Assembly: GCF_003206715.1 (NCBI RefSeq)
Contig: NZ_PZJU01000021.1
Coordinates: forward strand, 105,220-139,483
DNA from: Salinicola peritrichatus
GTDB taxonomy: Bacteria > Pseudomonadota > Gammaproteobacteria > Pseudomonadales > Halomonadaceae
DNA length: 34,264 bases
Direction of reading: 5' to 3'
Part shown: positions 1-8,667 of the stretch, in pieces
How positions within the stretch are numbered: the first letter of the stretch is position 1
How the letters are laid out: the number at the start of each line of letters is the position of its first letter
Position numbers and translations under genes: made by a program
The notes under the pieces: model-generated
Told to the model about the DNA's origin: nothing
Databases searched by the model: none
The model's input: the letters and a program-made list of their open reading frames with translations, nothing else

Positions 1-103
1 GGTTGCTGCGCTCCGGGCACCTTGCGACGGAGTGCCGCCCACTTCATCCTGCTCGCCGATTTATACAGCGTTTCCTCGGTATGTCTTCACCTGGAGCCTT
101 CGG

Positions 104-706
104 ATGCTTTCTACCGCCACTCCCATGCTGCGACTGGCCTCGGCATCGCCGCGCCGGCGCGAGCTGCTGACCTCGATCGGTGTTTCCGTCGAGGTCGCGC
201 CTGCCCATATCGACGAGTCCTGTCGCGACGACGAATCCCCTGAAGACTTGGTGACCCGCCTGGCGCGTGAAAAGGCCGAGGCCGGCCATGGCCACGGTGC
301 GCTGCCGACGCTCGGTGCCGATACGGTGGTCGTCTGCGATGGCGAGATATTCGGCAAGCCGCGAGACGAAAGTCACGCCCGCCGGATGTTGTCGGCATTG
401 TCCGGACGGGCGCATCGGGTAATGTCGGCGGTGGCGGTGATTGGCCCGCGGGGGACGCTGGAGTGTCGGGTGGCGACCCAGGTATACATGCGCGAGATCG
501 CCGCGGCGGAGATGGCGGCGTACTGGGCCACCGGCGAGCCTCGCGACAAGGCCGGCGGCTACGCCGTTCAGGGCCGGGCGGCTGTTTTCGTCGAACGGCT
601 GGAGGGCAGCTATTCGGCGGTCGTCGGGTTGCCGCTGTTTGAAACGGCACAACTCCTGCGCGCTCAGGGCATCGCCTTGTGGGATGGCGTCGAGGCTGTG
701 TCATAA
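104..706 (+). CDS. maf: Maf-family nucleoside triphosphate pyrophosphatase (YhdE-like)
   Basis: Maf proteins are cytoplasmic pyrophosphatases that hydrolyse non-canonical or excess NTPs (YhdE type acts on dTTP/UTP) to monophosphates. The 200-residue product opens with the family hallmark LRLASASPRRRELL (residues 8-21). It also has the catalytic-aspartate segment TLGADTVV, FGKPRD, and the late GYAVQGRAA and GSYSAVVGLP motifs. I chose the ATG at 104 because GGAG (93-96) lies 7 nt upstream; the ATG at 125 is the alternative. Longer in-frame extensions look non-coding. Its position directly before rng matches the mreBCD-maf-rng order of gammaproteobacteria; the upstream mre genes are not identifiable in the 103 bases before it. 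Length fits the family. Confidence 0.93.
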   Translation: MLSTATPMLRLASASPRRRELLTSIGVSVEVAPAHIDESCRDDESPEDLVTRLAREKAEAGHGHGALPTLGADTVVVCDGEIFGKPRDESHARRMLSALSGRAHRVMSAVAVIGPRGTLECRVATQVYMREIAAAEMAAYWATGEPRDKAGGYAVQGRAAVFVERLEGSYSAVVGLPLFETAQLLRAQGIALWDGVEAVS

Positions 707-732
707 TCCCTGGCACGGCCCCCAACAACTCG

Positions 733-951
733 CAAGAATCTGTTTACGATCTCGCGAGCTAGAGTCTCGATTATGGATAATTCGGGGCGAAAACACTTGA
801 GGAAAGGACCGGGCTCGCGTACGAGTTTACATGGGGTTAAATGAGCATTCCGAAGTGTTTGACTCGCTTCGCTCGCCCTACGGACCAGCCTCCGGCTGTT
901 GTCTCCGCGAAGCTCCGACTCAACAATGTTTGGCCGACGCGCAGCAGATCG
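733..951 (+). repeat. dispersed structured repeat, copy 1 (leader of rng)
   Basis: This fills most of the 272-base maf-rng gap and matches, in inverted orientation, 19314-19499. Conserved blocks include ATCTCGCGAGCTAGA, GGCGAAAAC, GAGTTTACA, AAATGAG, ATTCCGAAG, then TTTGACTCGCTTCGCT and a run to CGACGCGCAGCAG. Copy 1 has roughly 10-base insertions relative to copy 2. Arms AAACACTT (791-798) and AAGTGTTT (853-860) pair perfectly. In copy 2 several stem bases differ on both arms and pairing is largely kept, suggesting selected structure. A second mini-stem CAGCC/GGCTG follows near 890. No protein is encoded. The element ends about 27 bases before the rng start codon, so it is probably in the rng 5' leader. 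Confidence 0.75.
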
Positions 952-978
952 TAGGCAGGTTCTGACAAGGATGCCCGC

Positions 979-2445
979 ATGAGCGGTGAGGTACTGATCA
1001 ATCTGACGCCGATGGAGACCCGCGTCGCCGTCGTCGAGAACGGGGTGCTGCAGGAAGCTTTCATCGAACGCAGCCGGCGGCGGGGCATCGTCGGCAATAT
1101 CTACAAGGGCAAGGTGGTTCGCGTGCTGCCCGGCATGCAGGCAGCCTTCGTCGACATCGGTCTCGAACGGGCTGCCTTCATCCATGTCAACGAAGTGGCG
1201 CCGCCGCCGGATACGCCCCACGATGAACCGGCATCGATCAGTCATCTGCTGCACGCTGGCCAGTCGCTGATCGTCCAGGTCACCAAGGACCCGATCGGTT
1301 CCAAGGGCGCGCGCCTGACGACGCATCTGTCGATTCCCTCCCGCTATCTGGTCTACATGCCGGATTCCCCGCATGTGGGCGTTTCCCAGCGCATCGAGGA
1401 TGAGGCCGAGCGCGAGCGGCTCAAGGCCCTGGTCGAATGCGGCCAGTCGGAATTGCCGGACGCGGGCGGTGGCGGCTTCATCATTCGCACCGCAGCCGAG
1501 GGCGTGGGGCGCGACGAGCTGTTCGCCGACATGGTGTTCCTCCAGCGGCTATGGCAGAAGATCGCCGAGCGGCGTCTCACCGCGTCGACACCGAGTGCCA
1601 TCTACGACGACCTGCCGCTGTTCATCCGCACCCTGCGCGACGTCATGCGCGACCAGATCGAAAAGGTGCGCATCGACTCCCGCGAGAACTACTTCAAGCT
1701 CAAGGAGTTCGCCCGCGAGTTCATGCCGACGCTGGAGTCCTGCATCGAGTATTACCCCGGCGAGCGGCCGATCTTCGACCTTTACAGCGTCGAGGACGAA
1801 ATCCAGAAGGCGCTGGGGCGCAAGGTCCAGCTCAAGTCCGGCGGCTACCTGGTGATCGACCAGACCGAGGCGATGACCACCATCGACGTCAATACCGGCG
1901 GCTACGTGGGTCACCGCAATCTCGAAGAGACCATTTTCAAGACCAACCTCGAGGCAGCCACTGCGATCGCCCGGCAACTGCGCCTGCGCAACCTCGGCGG
2001 CATCATCATCATCGACTTCATCGACATGGAGGAACTGGAGCACCAGCGCCAGGTGCTGCGCGTATTGGAAAAGGCGCTGGAGCGCGATCACGCCAAGAAC
2101 AAGCTGACCGGCGTCACCGAGCTCGGACTGGTGCAGCTGACCCGCAAGCGTACGCGGGAGAGTCTGGAACAGACGCTGTGCGAGCCGTGTCCGACCTGCC
2201 AGGGGCGCGGTGCGCTGAAGACACCGGAAACCGTATGCTACGAAATCTTCCGCGAGATCCTGCGCGAGGAGCGCGCCTACTCGCCGGAGACTTACATGGT
2301 GCTGGCCTCGCAATCCGTGGTCGACCGCCTGCTCGACGAGGAGTCCGCGGCAGTCGCCGATCTCGAATCCTTCATCGGCAAGACGATTCGCTTCCAGGTC
2401 GAAGCGCACTATTCCCAGGAACAGTACGACATCGTACTGATGTGA
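979..2445 (+). CDS. rng: ribonuclease G
   Basis: RNase G is an endoribonuclease of the RNase E/G family that matures the 16S rRNA 5' end and turns over selected mRNAs in the cytoplasm. The 488-residue length is essentially that of the E. coli enzyme. The N-terminal S1 RNA-binding domain spans about residues 38-120 (GNIYKGKVVRVLPGMQAAFVDIG). The catalytic DNase I-like region carries the metal-binding aspartates in MTTIDVNTG and IIIIDFIDM. The Zn-link CPTC motif lies near residue 405 (CEPCPTCQGRG). There is no long C-terminal degradosome scaffold, which separates it from RNase E. The ATG at 979 has AAGGA at 967-971, 7 nt upstream. yhdP starts 4 bases after the stop, implying co-transcription and probable translational coupling. 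Confidence 0.97.
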   Translation: MSGEVLINLTPMETRVAVVENGVLQEAFIERSRRRGIVGNIYKGKVVRVLPGMQAAFVDIGLERAAFIHVNEVAPPPDTPHDEPASISHLLHAGQSLIVQVTKDPIGSKGARLTTHLSIPSRYLVYMPDSPHVGVSQRIEDEAERERLKALVECGQSELPDAGGGGFIIRTAAEGVGRDELFADMVFLQRLWQKIAERRLTASTPSAIYDDLPLFIRTLRDVMRDQIEKVRIDSRENYFKLKEFAREFMPTLESCIEYYPGERPIFDLYSVEDEIQKALGRKVQLKSGGYLVIDQTEAMTTIDVNTGGYVGHRNLEETIFKTNLEAATAIARQLRLRNLGGIIIIDFIDMEELEHQRQVLRVLEKALERDHAKNKLTGVTELGLVQLTRKRTRESLEQTLCEPCPTCQGRGALKTPETVCYEIFREILREERAYSPETYMVLASQSVVDRLLDEESAAVADLESFIGKTIRFQVEAHYSQEQYDIVLM

Positions 2446-2449
2446 GTCG

Positions 2450-5400
2450 ATGAGCCGTCTGCGCAACACGCCTTTACGAGCGACGGGACGCTGGCTGCTG
2501 ACGCTGGTCGCCGTGATCGCCATCGCGCTCGCCTGTGTCTCCACCGGGCTGCGTCTTGCCGCCTTGCAGATCGATCGGTTGTCGCCGTGGCTGGTCTCCT
2601 GGGTGGAAGGGCAACTCGATGCCCGGGCCGGTCTCGGCCATCTGGCGCTCGATATCCACCATCTTGACCCGCAATTGACGATGCACGATCTCACGCTGGA
2701 AAGCCGTGGGGGGCAGCCGCTGTTGAGCGTCGATCACGCCTCGGGCCGGTTCGAGACACTGGCCAGTTGGCAGCGCGGCGCGCCCATCGTCACGGCGGGA
2801 GAGATTCAGGGCCTGACGCTGCATCTCTACGAAACGCCGGAGGGCGACTGGACCTGGCCCGAGGGTGCGGGCAGCCGTTGGTTCGGTGGTAGTGGTCCGC
2901 GCGAGCCAGGCCGTATGCCGGACATCGATGCCTGGCTGAAGACGCTGTTGCGTCAGCAGGCCGAGATCGAGGATGCGACCCTGGTGCTGCATGGTCGCGA
3001 GCGCGAGGCACGGGTGACACTGTCGCGGCTTGCCTTGGCCAGTCGCAACGGCAAGGCGTCGATCCAGGCCGTTATCGAGCGGAGCCAGGGCCAGAGTGAT
3101 GGGAGCCAGGCCGCCGAATCGGCGAACGGGAGCGCGGCGACACTGCATATCGCCATCGACGGCGCCGGAGATGCCCCACAGGCGCGCTTCGTCGGCAGTC
3201 TGAACCTTTCTGCGCTATCCCCGGCGCTGGCGGTATTGACCGCGCCCCCCGGAACTAATATGTGGGGAGGCAAGGCGCTGGGCCAGGCCGACGGCCGGGC
3301 GACGATATCCGGGGAGTGGCGCGATGGCGGTCTGCGCAGCGGCCGCCTGACGCTGGACGTGCCCAGCCTGCGCATCGTCGACACCCGGAACGAGACATCC
3401 GAAACACTCACCGACCTTGGCCTGAACGCCGGACTCACGCGGGACTCCGCGGGGCAATGGCGGGCGTGGATCGATGACCTGCGCGTATCCCATGCGGGGC
3501 TGGCCGATGTCGACTGGCCGAGCGCGCTACAGGCGCAATCCACCGATGATGGCTGGTGGCTGCGCACTACGCCGTTCGATGTCGACGGCATGACCGACTA
3601 TCTGCGCTTCGTGCCATTGCCGTTCGACATCGCGCAGCCGCTGATCCATCTCGATCCGCGCGGACATGTCGCCGGGCTGGAAGTGGGCCAGGATCACGGC
3701 GAGTGGTACGCGCAGAGCGCGCTCGAGCAAGTTTCGCTGACGGCCTGGAACGAGATTCCCGGCGGTGGTCCTGTCGATGCCTGGGCCACGTTCCGCGGCC
3801 GAGGTGGCAGCGTCGCGTTTACCGGTGGCGAGCACACGACCTTTTCTCTCCCCAGCGTCTATGCCGATCCGCTCGATCTCTCCTCGGCCAGCGGCGCGAT
3901 CGATTGGCGGCTGACGCAGGAGGGCGCCGTATTCAGTGGCGAAGACCTCAAGGCCGGCTGGCGAGGAGCCAGCGCCGAGGGGCGCTTCGGCCTGACGCTC
4001 TTCGACGCCGACGACAAGCCGGGAAGTTTTCTGCTCGATCTCTCCTTCGCCGATGCCGATGCGCGCCATTCCGGTGTGCTTTCCTGGTTGCCCACGCGCG
4101 TGATCGACGATCCGCAACTGCTCAAGTGGTTCGGCGGCGACATCGGCGGCATGGTCAAACGCGGCGAGTTGGGGCTGTCGCTGACACTGACCGACAAGGA
4201 GGCACCGGAGGGGCAGATGTTCGTCAATCCTGACGACCGCTTCACGCTGTCGCTGGATATCACCGACGGGCACCTGCAGTACGCTCCGGACTGGCCGACG
4301 CTCGAAGATGTCGAGGGTCATCTGCAGGTCGACAACATGGACCTGCAGGCCCAGGTCGATCACGCCACCAGTCATGATCTGACGACCCGCGACGCCACGG
4401 TCACCCTGGCCGACAAGCAGCTTGCGATCGACGGCCACGTTACGGGCAGCAGTGGTGGCTTGCTGGATTTCCTCGCCGATGCACCCTTGGAGGATATGAG
4501 CGAGACCTTTGGGCTGTGGCAGAGCGAGGGCCGTGTCGACGCCAAGTTGCACATCGGCATGCCGATGACCGAGCAGAGCGACGCCGAGACCGACATGGCG
4601 GTGGACGTGCAGGGGCAGGCCGACGTCGATTCGCTGACCTTCCCCGAATTGCAGCTGACGTTCGGCGACATCGATGGTGACCTGCGCTATCGGCGCGAGA
4701 AAGGCGAGGATTACGTGACCGGAACGCTCGACGCACGTGCCCTCGACGGGCCTTTGCAGGCACGTTTCAATATCGGTGGTCGCGACGATGCGCTCGAACC
4801 GGGTATCGCAATACAGGGGCAGGCCTGGGGGCAGGGAATCCTGGCCTGGAGCGGTCTGCAGCGGATCGGCGGCTTGCTGGATGGTGTCTTTCCCTACCAC
4901 GCAGCCATCACCTTCGATGATCAGGACAACGCCAGCCTGACGCTGCGCAGCGATCTCGAAGGCCTCGCCATCCATCTGCCGCCACCGTTCGGCAAGTCGC
5001 CGGAGGCCAAGGAAGCACTGGCGATCGATGCGGATCTCGGCTCCGGCTCTGGCACGGTAACACTGGCTGACTGGGGGCGCGCGCGCTGGCGCACGATCGA
5101 CGACGATGCCCAGGGGCAGGTTTGGCTGGAAGGGTGGCCGGGAGAGCAGGCAGCCTGGCCCAGCGAGCCGGGGTGGTATGTATTGTGGCGACCCAATCGT
5201 GTGGATACGCAACGTTGGGTGGAGGCGTTGACCCAGCTCAAGGCTAGCGATGCGGCCTCGGTGTCACGCAGTCGTGTCGAGACCACACTCGAAGACGACG
5301 TCGGCGCTCCGGGTGCGCAGCCGGTAAAGAGCGGTGGCGGACTCAAGCGGGTCGCGTTGTCAACGCCTTGCATTCTGGTGGAAGGGCGTTGTCTCGGCGG

Positions 5401-6454
5401 TCTGCAGGTCGACGCCGCGCCCCTTTCGAAGGGATGGCGGCTCTCCCTCGCTGGCGAAATCGCCGCCGGTGAGGCGAACTGGCAGCCACAGGCCGCAATG
5501 CCGATCGACGTCGATCTACAGCGTCTCAATCTCGACGCGTTAACGCCGGAGAAAAAAAACAGGGCGGATCACGATGCGGCATCGAGTTTAATGGACGAGA
5601 TCGAAACCGCGCCTCACCCGGTCGGTCTGCCTTCTTGGCTCGCCAAAATCCCGGCAGGGCATGTGCGTGTCGCCGAGTTCGAGCGTCAGGGTCAGCGGTT
5701 CGGACCCTGGGAAGCGACCTGGCAGGCCGACGACCGGCATCTTACTGTCGAGCCACTGGCGCTTTCGCTGGGCGAGTTGGATCTATCGGGGTCACTTGAT
5801 TGGGAAGCTTCCGGAGGCGCGAGTCTGAGTCGAGTCCAGTTGCATGCCAGCGGTGGTAATGTGGGAAGCGCGTTCCGCATATTGGGCCAGCCGGTACCGG
5901 TCACCAGCGACAGTGCCAAAGCCGACATGCAGCTTTCCTGGCCAGGCGCGCCATGGCAATTTTCGCTGCCACTGTCGACGGGCCGGGTTCAGACGACGAT
6001 GAATACCGGACAGTTGCGCCAGATCCATTCGTCCGGGGCCAAGCTGGTCGGGCTTTTCAATCTGGACAATATCCTACGCCGTCTGCAACTGGATTTTTCC
6101 GACGTGACCAGCGGCGGCACCGCTTTCAATCGCATCGATGGCAGCGCTACCCTGTATGATGGTGTTTTGAAGAGCCAGGGTCCGGTGGTGATCGAGGGGA
6201 CTTCGACGCGTTTTACGCTAACGGGGAGCGTCGATCTCAATCGCCAGACGCTGAATCAGCGCCTGGGCATTACCGTACCGGTCAGCCAGAACCTGCCATT
6301 GGTCGCGGTGATGGCGGGGGCGCCCCAGGTGGGTCTGGGGCTCTTTGCGTTCCATAAACTATTTGGCCGTTGGCTGGATAGTGCCACGCAAATTTATTAT
6401 CGCATCGAGGGCCCCTGGTCCTCGCCGAACATCAACCTGGAAAGTGCCCGATGA
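2450..6454 (+). CDS. yhdP: YhdP, AsmA-like envelope phospholipid-transport protein
   Basis: YhdP belongs to the AsmA-like family (with TamB and YdbH) and helps move phospholipids from inner to outer membrane across the periplasm. The 1334 residues compare with about 1266 in E. coli. One N-terminal membrane anchor (about residues 13-36, [19 protein letters not shown]) is followed by a very long periplasmic beta-rich region. The DUF3971-type middle domain includes the stretch around [17 protein letters not shown]. The AsmA-like C-terminal domain contains [18 protein letters not shown] and ends with a short hydrophobic [21 protein letters not shown] and GPWSSPNI. It begins 4 bases after rng and overlaps tldD by 4 bases (ATGA), so it sits inside one operon. 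No strong Shine-Dalgarno is visible, consistent with coupling to rng. Confidence 0.93.
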   Translation: MSRLRNTPLRATGRWLLTLVAVIAIALACVSTGLRLAALQIDRLSPWLVSWVEGQLDARAGLGHLALDIHHLDPQLTMHDLTLESRGGQPLLSVDHASGRFETLASWQRGAPIVTAGEIQGLTLHLYETPEGDWTWPEGAGSRWFGGSGPREPGRMPDIDAWLKTLLRQQAEIEDATLVLHGREREARVTLSRLALASRNGKASIQAVIERSQGQSDGSQAAESANGSAATLHIAIDGAGDAPQARFVGSLNLSALSPALAVLTAPPGTNMWGGKALGQADGRATISGEWRDGGLRSGRLTLDVPSLRIVDTRNETSETLTDLGLNAGLTRDSAGQWRAWIDDLRVSHAGLADVDWPSALQAQSTDDGWWLRTTPFDVDGMTDYLRFVPLPFDIAQPLIHLDPRGHVAGLEVGQDHGEWYAQSALEQVSLTAWNEIPGGGPVDAWATFRGRGGSVAFTGGEHTTFSLPSVYADPLDLSSASGAIDWRLTQEGAVFSGEDLKAGWRGASAEGRFGLTLFDADDKPGSFLLDLSFADADARHSGVLSWLPTRVIDDPQLLKWFGGDIGGMVKRGELGLSLTLTDKEAPEGQMFVNPDDRFTLSLDITDGHLQYAPDWPTLEDVEGHLQVDNMDLQAQVDHATSHDLTTRDATVTLADKQLAIDGHVTGSSGGLLDFLADAPLEDMSETFGLWQSEGRVDAKLHIGMPMTEQSDAETDMAVDVQGQADVDSLTFPELQLTFGDIDGDLRYRREKGEDYVTGTLDARALDGPLQARFNIGGRDDALEPGIAIQGQAWGQGILAWSGLQRIGGLLDGVFPYHAAITFDDQDNASLTLRSDLEGLAIHLPPPFGKSPEAKEALAIDADLGSGSGTVTLADWGRARWRTIDDDAQGQVWLEGWPGEQAAWPSEPGWYVLWRPNRVDTQRWVEALTQLKASDAASVSRSRVETTLEDDVGAPGAQPVKSGGGLKRVALSTPCILVEGRCLGGLQVDAAPLSKGWRLSLAGEIAAGEANWQPQAAMPIDVDLQRLNLDALTPEKKNRADHDAASSLMDEIETAPHPVGLPSWLAKIPAGHVRVAEFERQGQRFGPWEATWQADDRHLTVEPLALSLGELDLSGSLDWEASGGASLSRVQLHASGGNVGSAFRILGQPVPVTSDSAKADMQLSWPGAPWQFSLPLSTGRVQTTMNTGQLRQIHSSGAKLVGLFNLDNILRRLQLDFSDVTSGGTAFNRIDGSATLYDGVLKSQGPVVIEGTSTRFTLTGSVDLNRQTLNQRLGITVPVSQNLPLVAVMAGAPQVGLGLFAFHKLFGRWLDSATQIYYRIEGPWSSPNINLESAR

Positions 6455-7920
6455 CACTGAATCCAATGAGACAGAAGAGTAATGACGTTCTCGAGCAGGC
6501 ATCGGCGCTGTTGCTGGCCCCCGACGGCCTGGACGTGGGGGCGCTGGATGTCGGTCTGGGCCATGCCATGGGCGTCGGTATCGATTACGCCGATCTGTTC
6601 TTTCAGCGCACCTGGCATGAAATGTGGGTGCTCGAGGATGGCGAAGTGAAGGATGCCAGCTACAGCATCGACGGCGGCGTCGGTGTGCGCTCGCTCTCCG
6701 GCGAGAAGACCGGCTTCGCCTATTCCAGCCAGATCAGCTCGGATGCGCTGCTGGATACCGGACGCACGGCGTCCGGCATCGCCCGGAGCGGCACGCGGCA
6801 TCGGCCGGCGTCGATTCAGGTCGCGGCGGCCACCGCGCGCTATCAGGGCGTCGATCCGCTGAGCGGACTCTCCGCCGAGGACAAGATCGCGATGCTCAAG
6901 GAAGCCGACCGGGTCGCTCGCGCCGAGGACCCGTCGGTCACCCAGGTGAGCGCTTCCCTGACCGGTGTGCACGAGGTGGTGCTGGTGTGCGCCAGCGATG
7001 GCACGCTGGCGGCCGACATCCGTCCGCTGGTGCGCTTCAACGTCAACGTGATCGTGGCCCGCGACGGTCGGCGTGAACGAGGTAGCGCCGGCGGCGGCGG
7101 GCGTTACTCGATGGAACGCCTGCGCGACGAGAAGGTCGCCGACAAGTACGCTCGCGAAGCGGTGCGTCAGGCGCTGGTGAATCTGGAGGCGGTGGCCGCG
7201 CCGGCCGGTCAGATGCCGGTGGTGCTGGCCAATGGCTGGCCCGGTATCCTGCTGCACGAGGCGGTCGGCCATGGGCTCGAGGGCGATTTCAACCGCAAGG
7301 GCAGCTCCGCCTTCGCCGGCCGCCTGGGTCAGCAGGTCGCGGCCAAGGGGGTCACCGTGGTCGACGACGCCACGCTCGCCGATTGTCGCGGCTCGCTCAG
7401 CGTCGATGACGAAGGGACACCCGGCCAGTACACGCCGCTGATCGAGGACGGCATTCTCACCGGCTACATGCAGGACAAGCTCAACGCGCGGCTGATGGGC
7501 ATGCAGCCGACCGGCAACGCGCGGCGCGAATCCTACGCCCATACCACCATGCCGCGCATGACCAACACCTACATGCTAGCGGGCCGGGACGACCCGGAAG
7601 AGATCGTCAAGAGCGTCAAGCGCGGCCTCTATGCCGTCAGCTTCGGCGGCGGCCAAGTCGACATCACCTCGGGCAAGTTCGTGTTCTCGGCCAGCGAGGC
7701 CTACCTGATCGAGGACGGCAGGATCACCACGCCGGTGAAAGGCGCGACGTTGATCGGCAACGGCCCCGAGGCGATGTCGCATGTCTCGATGATCGGCAAC
7801 GACATGGCGCTGGACAGCGGTATCGGGATCTGCGGCAAGGAGGGCCAGGGCGTGCCGGTCGGCGTCGGGCAGCCGACGCTGAAGCTGGATGAGATAACCG
7901 TTGGGGGGACGGGAACGTAA
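6451..7920 (+). CDS. tldD: TldD, metalloprotease subunit of TldD/TldE
   Basis: TldD forms a heterodimeric zinc protease with TldE/PmbA that matures small peptides (microcin B17, CcdA turnover in E. coli) in the cytoplasm. The 489-residue product has the characteristic HExxxH zinc site at His269-Glu270-His274 ([12 protein letters not shown]). Other family motifs are [28 protein letters not shown] and the C-terminal [17 protein letters not shown] with [17 protein letters not shown]. The start overlaps the yhdP stop as ATGA, so translation is probably coupled. It is the last gene of the maf/rng operon; a 43-base purine run begins 4 bases after its stop. Its partner pmbA lies just beyond darP. 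Confidence 0.97.
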   Translation: MTLNPMRQKSNDVLEQASALLLAPDGLDVGALDVGLGHAMGVGIDYADLFFQRTWHEMWVLEDGEVKDASYSIDGGVGVRSLSGEKTGFAYSSQISSDALLDTGRTASGIARSGTRHRPASIQVAAATARYQGVDPLSGLSAEDKIAMLKEADRVARAEDPSVTQVSASLTGVHEVVLVCASDGTLAADIRPLVRFNVNVIVARDGRRERGSAGGGGRYSMERLRDEKVADKYAREAVRQALVNLEAVAAPAGQMPVVLANGWPGILLHEAVGHGLEGDFNRKGSSAFAGRLGQQVAAKGVTVVDDATLADCRGSLSVDDEGTPGQYTPLIEDGILTGYMQDKLNARLMGMQPTGNARRESYAHTTMPRMTNTYMLAGRDDPEEIVKSVKRGLYAVSFGGGQVDITSGKFVFSASEAYLIEDGRITTPVKGATLIGNGPEAMSHVSMIGNDMALDSGIGICGKEGQGVPVGVGQPTLKLDEITVGGTGT

Positions 7921-7924
7921 TCCT

Positions 7925-7967
7925 GGGGGAAGAGGGAAGAAGAAAGAGGGAAGAGGGAAGAGGGAGA
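7925..7967 (+). repeat. 43-base uninterrupted purine tract after tldD
   Basis: Every base from 7925 to 7967 is A or G, built of irregular GAAGAGG/GGGAAGA units. It starts just after the tldD stop, so it would form the 3' untranslated end of that mRNA. The facing end of the gap has pyrimidine-rich runs such as CTTCTTTCTTC (8035-8045), complementary in part, so the whole gap can fold back on itself. Similar tracts occur after pmbA and, on the other strand, after the SDR gene. Function unknown. Confidence 0.85.
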
Positions 7968-7991
7968 CTATGCGTTTATCTTCCATCTTAA

Positions 7992-8060
7992 GGCGCGTAG
8001 CGCCGTACTTCCTTCTTATAGCGGCGTAGCCGCGCTTCTTTCTTCTAGCCGCGAAGCGGC
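7992..8060. repeat. three short GC hairpins in a tldD-darP intergenic array
   Basis: Three perfect 5-bp stems with three-base loops are spaced 29 and 27 bases apart: GGCGC-GTA-GCGCC (7992-8004), GCGGC-GTA-GCCGC (8021-8033) and GCCGC-GAA-GCGGC (8048-8060). Each is followed by a pyrimidine-rich spacer resembling CTTCTTTCTTCTA. All have GNA triloops. They lie between convergent genes, so a role in ending both transcripts is plausible, although no canonical U-run is attached. The regular spacing looks like a small tandem array that has drifted. Confidence 0.7.
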
Positions 8061-8076
8061 GCTTCCACCTTCAGGA

Positions 8077-8565
8077 CTATAGGTTGGCCGTGTCGCGGAG
8101 CAGTTGGAACAGCTTGCGCGCGCTGGTGGGCGGTTTCTCCCGCTGGCGTTCGTTGCGGGCGTTGCGGATCAACTGGCGCAGCGCCTGGCGGTCGACCTGG
8201 GGGTGCGCTTCGATGAAGGGTTCGAGGGCGTCGTCGTCATCGATCAAGCGGTCGCGCCACTGCTCCAGCCGATGGAAAGCGGCGTTGCGCTGGACCTGTT
8301 CGTGGTCGATCGCTTCGAAAGCGGTGCGAATCGCTTCCCGGTCCTCGCGGCGCATCAGCTTGCCGACGTACTGCATGTGGCGGCGGCGGCCTTCGTGGGA
8401 ACGAATGCGTCCGGTTTCCTCGACCGCAGCCAGCATGTCATCGGAGAGCGGCAGGCGGGCACGAGTGGCTTCGTCGAGCGCGATGATGCGTTCTCCCAGG
8501 GCTTGCAGTTCGTGCATCTCTTTCTTGCGTTGCGTCTTGCTGGGAGGCGCGTCCTCGAAAGTCAT
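8077..8565 (-). CDS. darP: DarP (YjgA/DUF615), ribosome assembly factor
   Basis: DarP (formerly YjgA) binds pre-50S particles and assists late maturation of the large ribosomal subunit. The chosen product is 162 residues, slightly shorter than the 183 of E. coli. Family features are the N-terminal PPSKTQRKKEMHELQALGE, the central GRRRHMQYVGKLMR and the highly charged LRQLIRNARNERQ followed by ARKLFQLLRD at the C-terminus. The ATG at 8565 gives MTFEDAPPSKTQ; the frame stays open upstream but that extension overlaps the divergent pmbA and is not family-like. No clear Shine-Dalgarno precedes the start. It faces tldD convergently and is divergent from pmbA, a conserved neighbourhood. Confidence 0.93.
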   Translation of the reverse strand: MTFEDAPPSKTQRKKEMHELQALGERIIALDEATRARLPLSDDMLAAVEETGRIRSHEGRRRHMQYVGKLMRREDREAIRTAFEAIDHEQVQRNAAFHRLEQWRDRLIDDDDALEPFIEAHPQVDRQALRQLIRNARNERQREKPPTSARKLFQLLRDTANL

Positions 8566-8667
8566 GTCATTACCATTTACGACGAGTGAGGCCCGCAGTA
8601 TATCAGCGCGTGCTTGCTCGCCAATGCTTCTTGTTGAGTCAGAAGCTTCGATGATCAGGAGTTTGAG
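8566..8667. promoter_or_regulatory. darP/pmbA divergent promoter region
   Basis: The 102-base gap between divergent starts carries overlapping candidate sigma-70 boxes. On the minus strand TATACT (8597-8602) is preceded, 16 bases away, by TTGGCG (8619-8624), which would give darP a leader of about 25 bases. On the plus strand TATATC (8599-8604) is 17 bases after TTTACG (8576-8581) and could serve pmbA. Overlapping -10 boxes would make the two promoters compete. Assignments are by eye. Confidence 0.45.

Noticed and set aside
1-103. Possible 3' end of mreD before maf
   Set aside because: Gene order in relatives would predict it, but none of the three forward frames gives recognisable MreD sequence, so nothing is called in these bases.
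3527-5212. 561-codon minus-strand open frame inside yhdP
   Set aside because: It is a high-GC shadow on the opposite strand of a well-supported YhdP, with no family signature.
7992-8060. Short CRISPR-like array
   Set aside because: The repeats are not identical, the spacers are low-complexity pyrimidine runs, and there are no cas genes.
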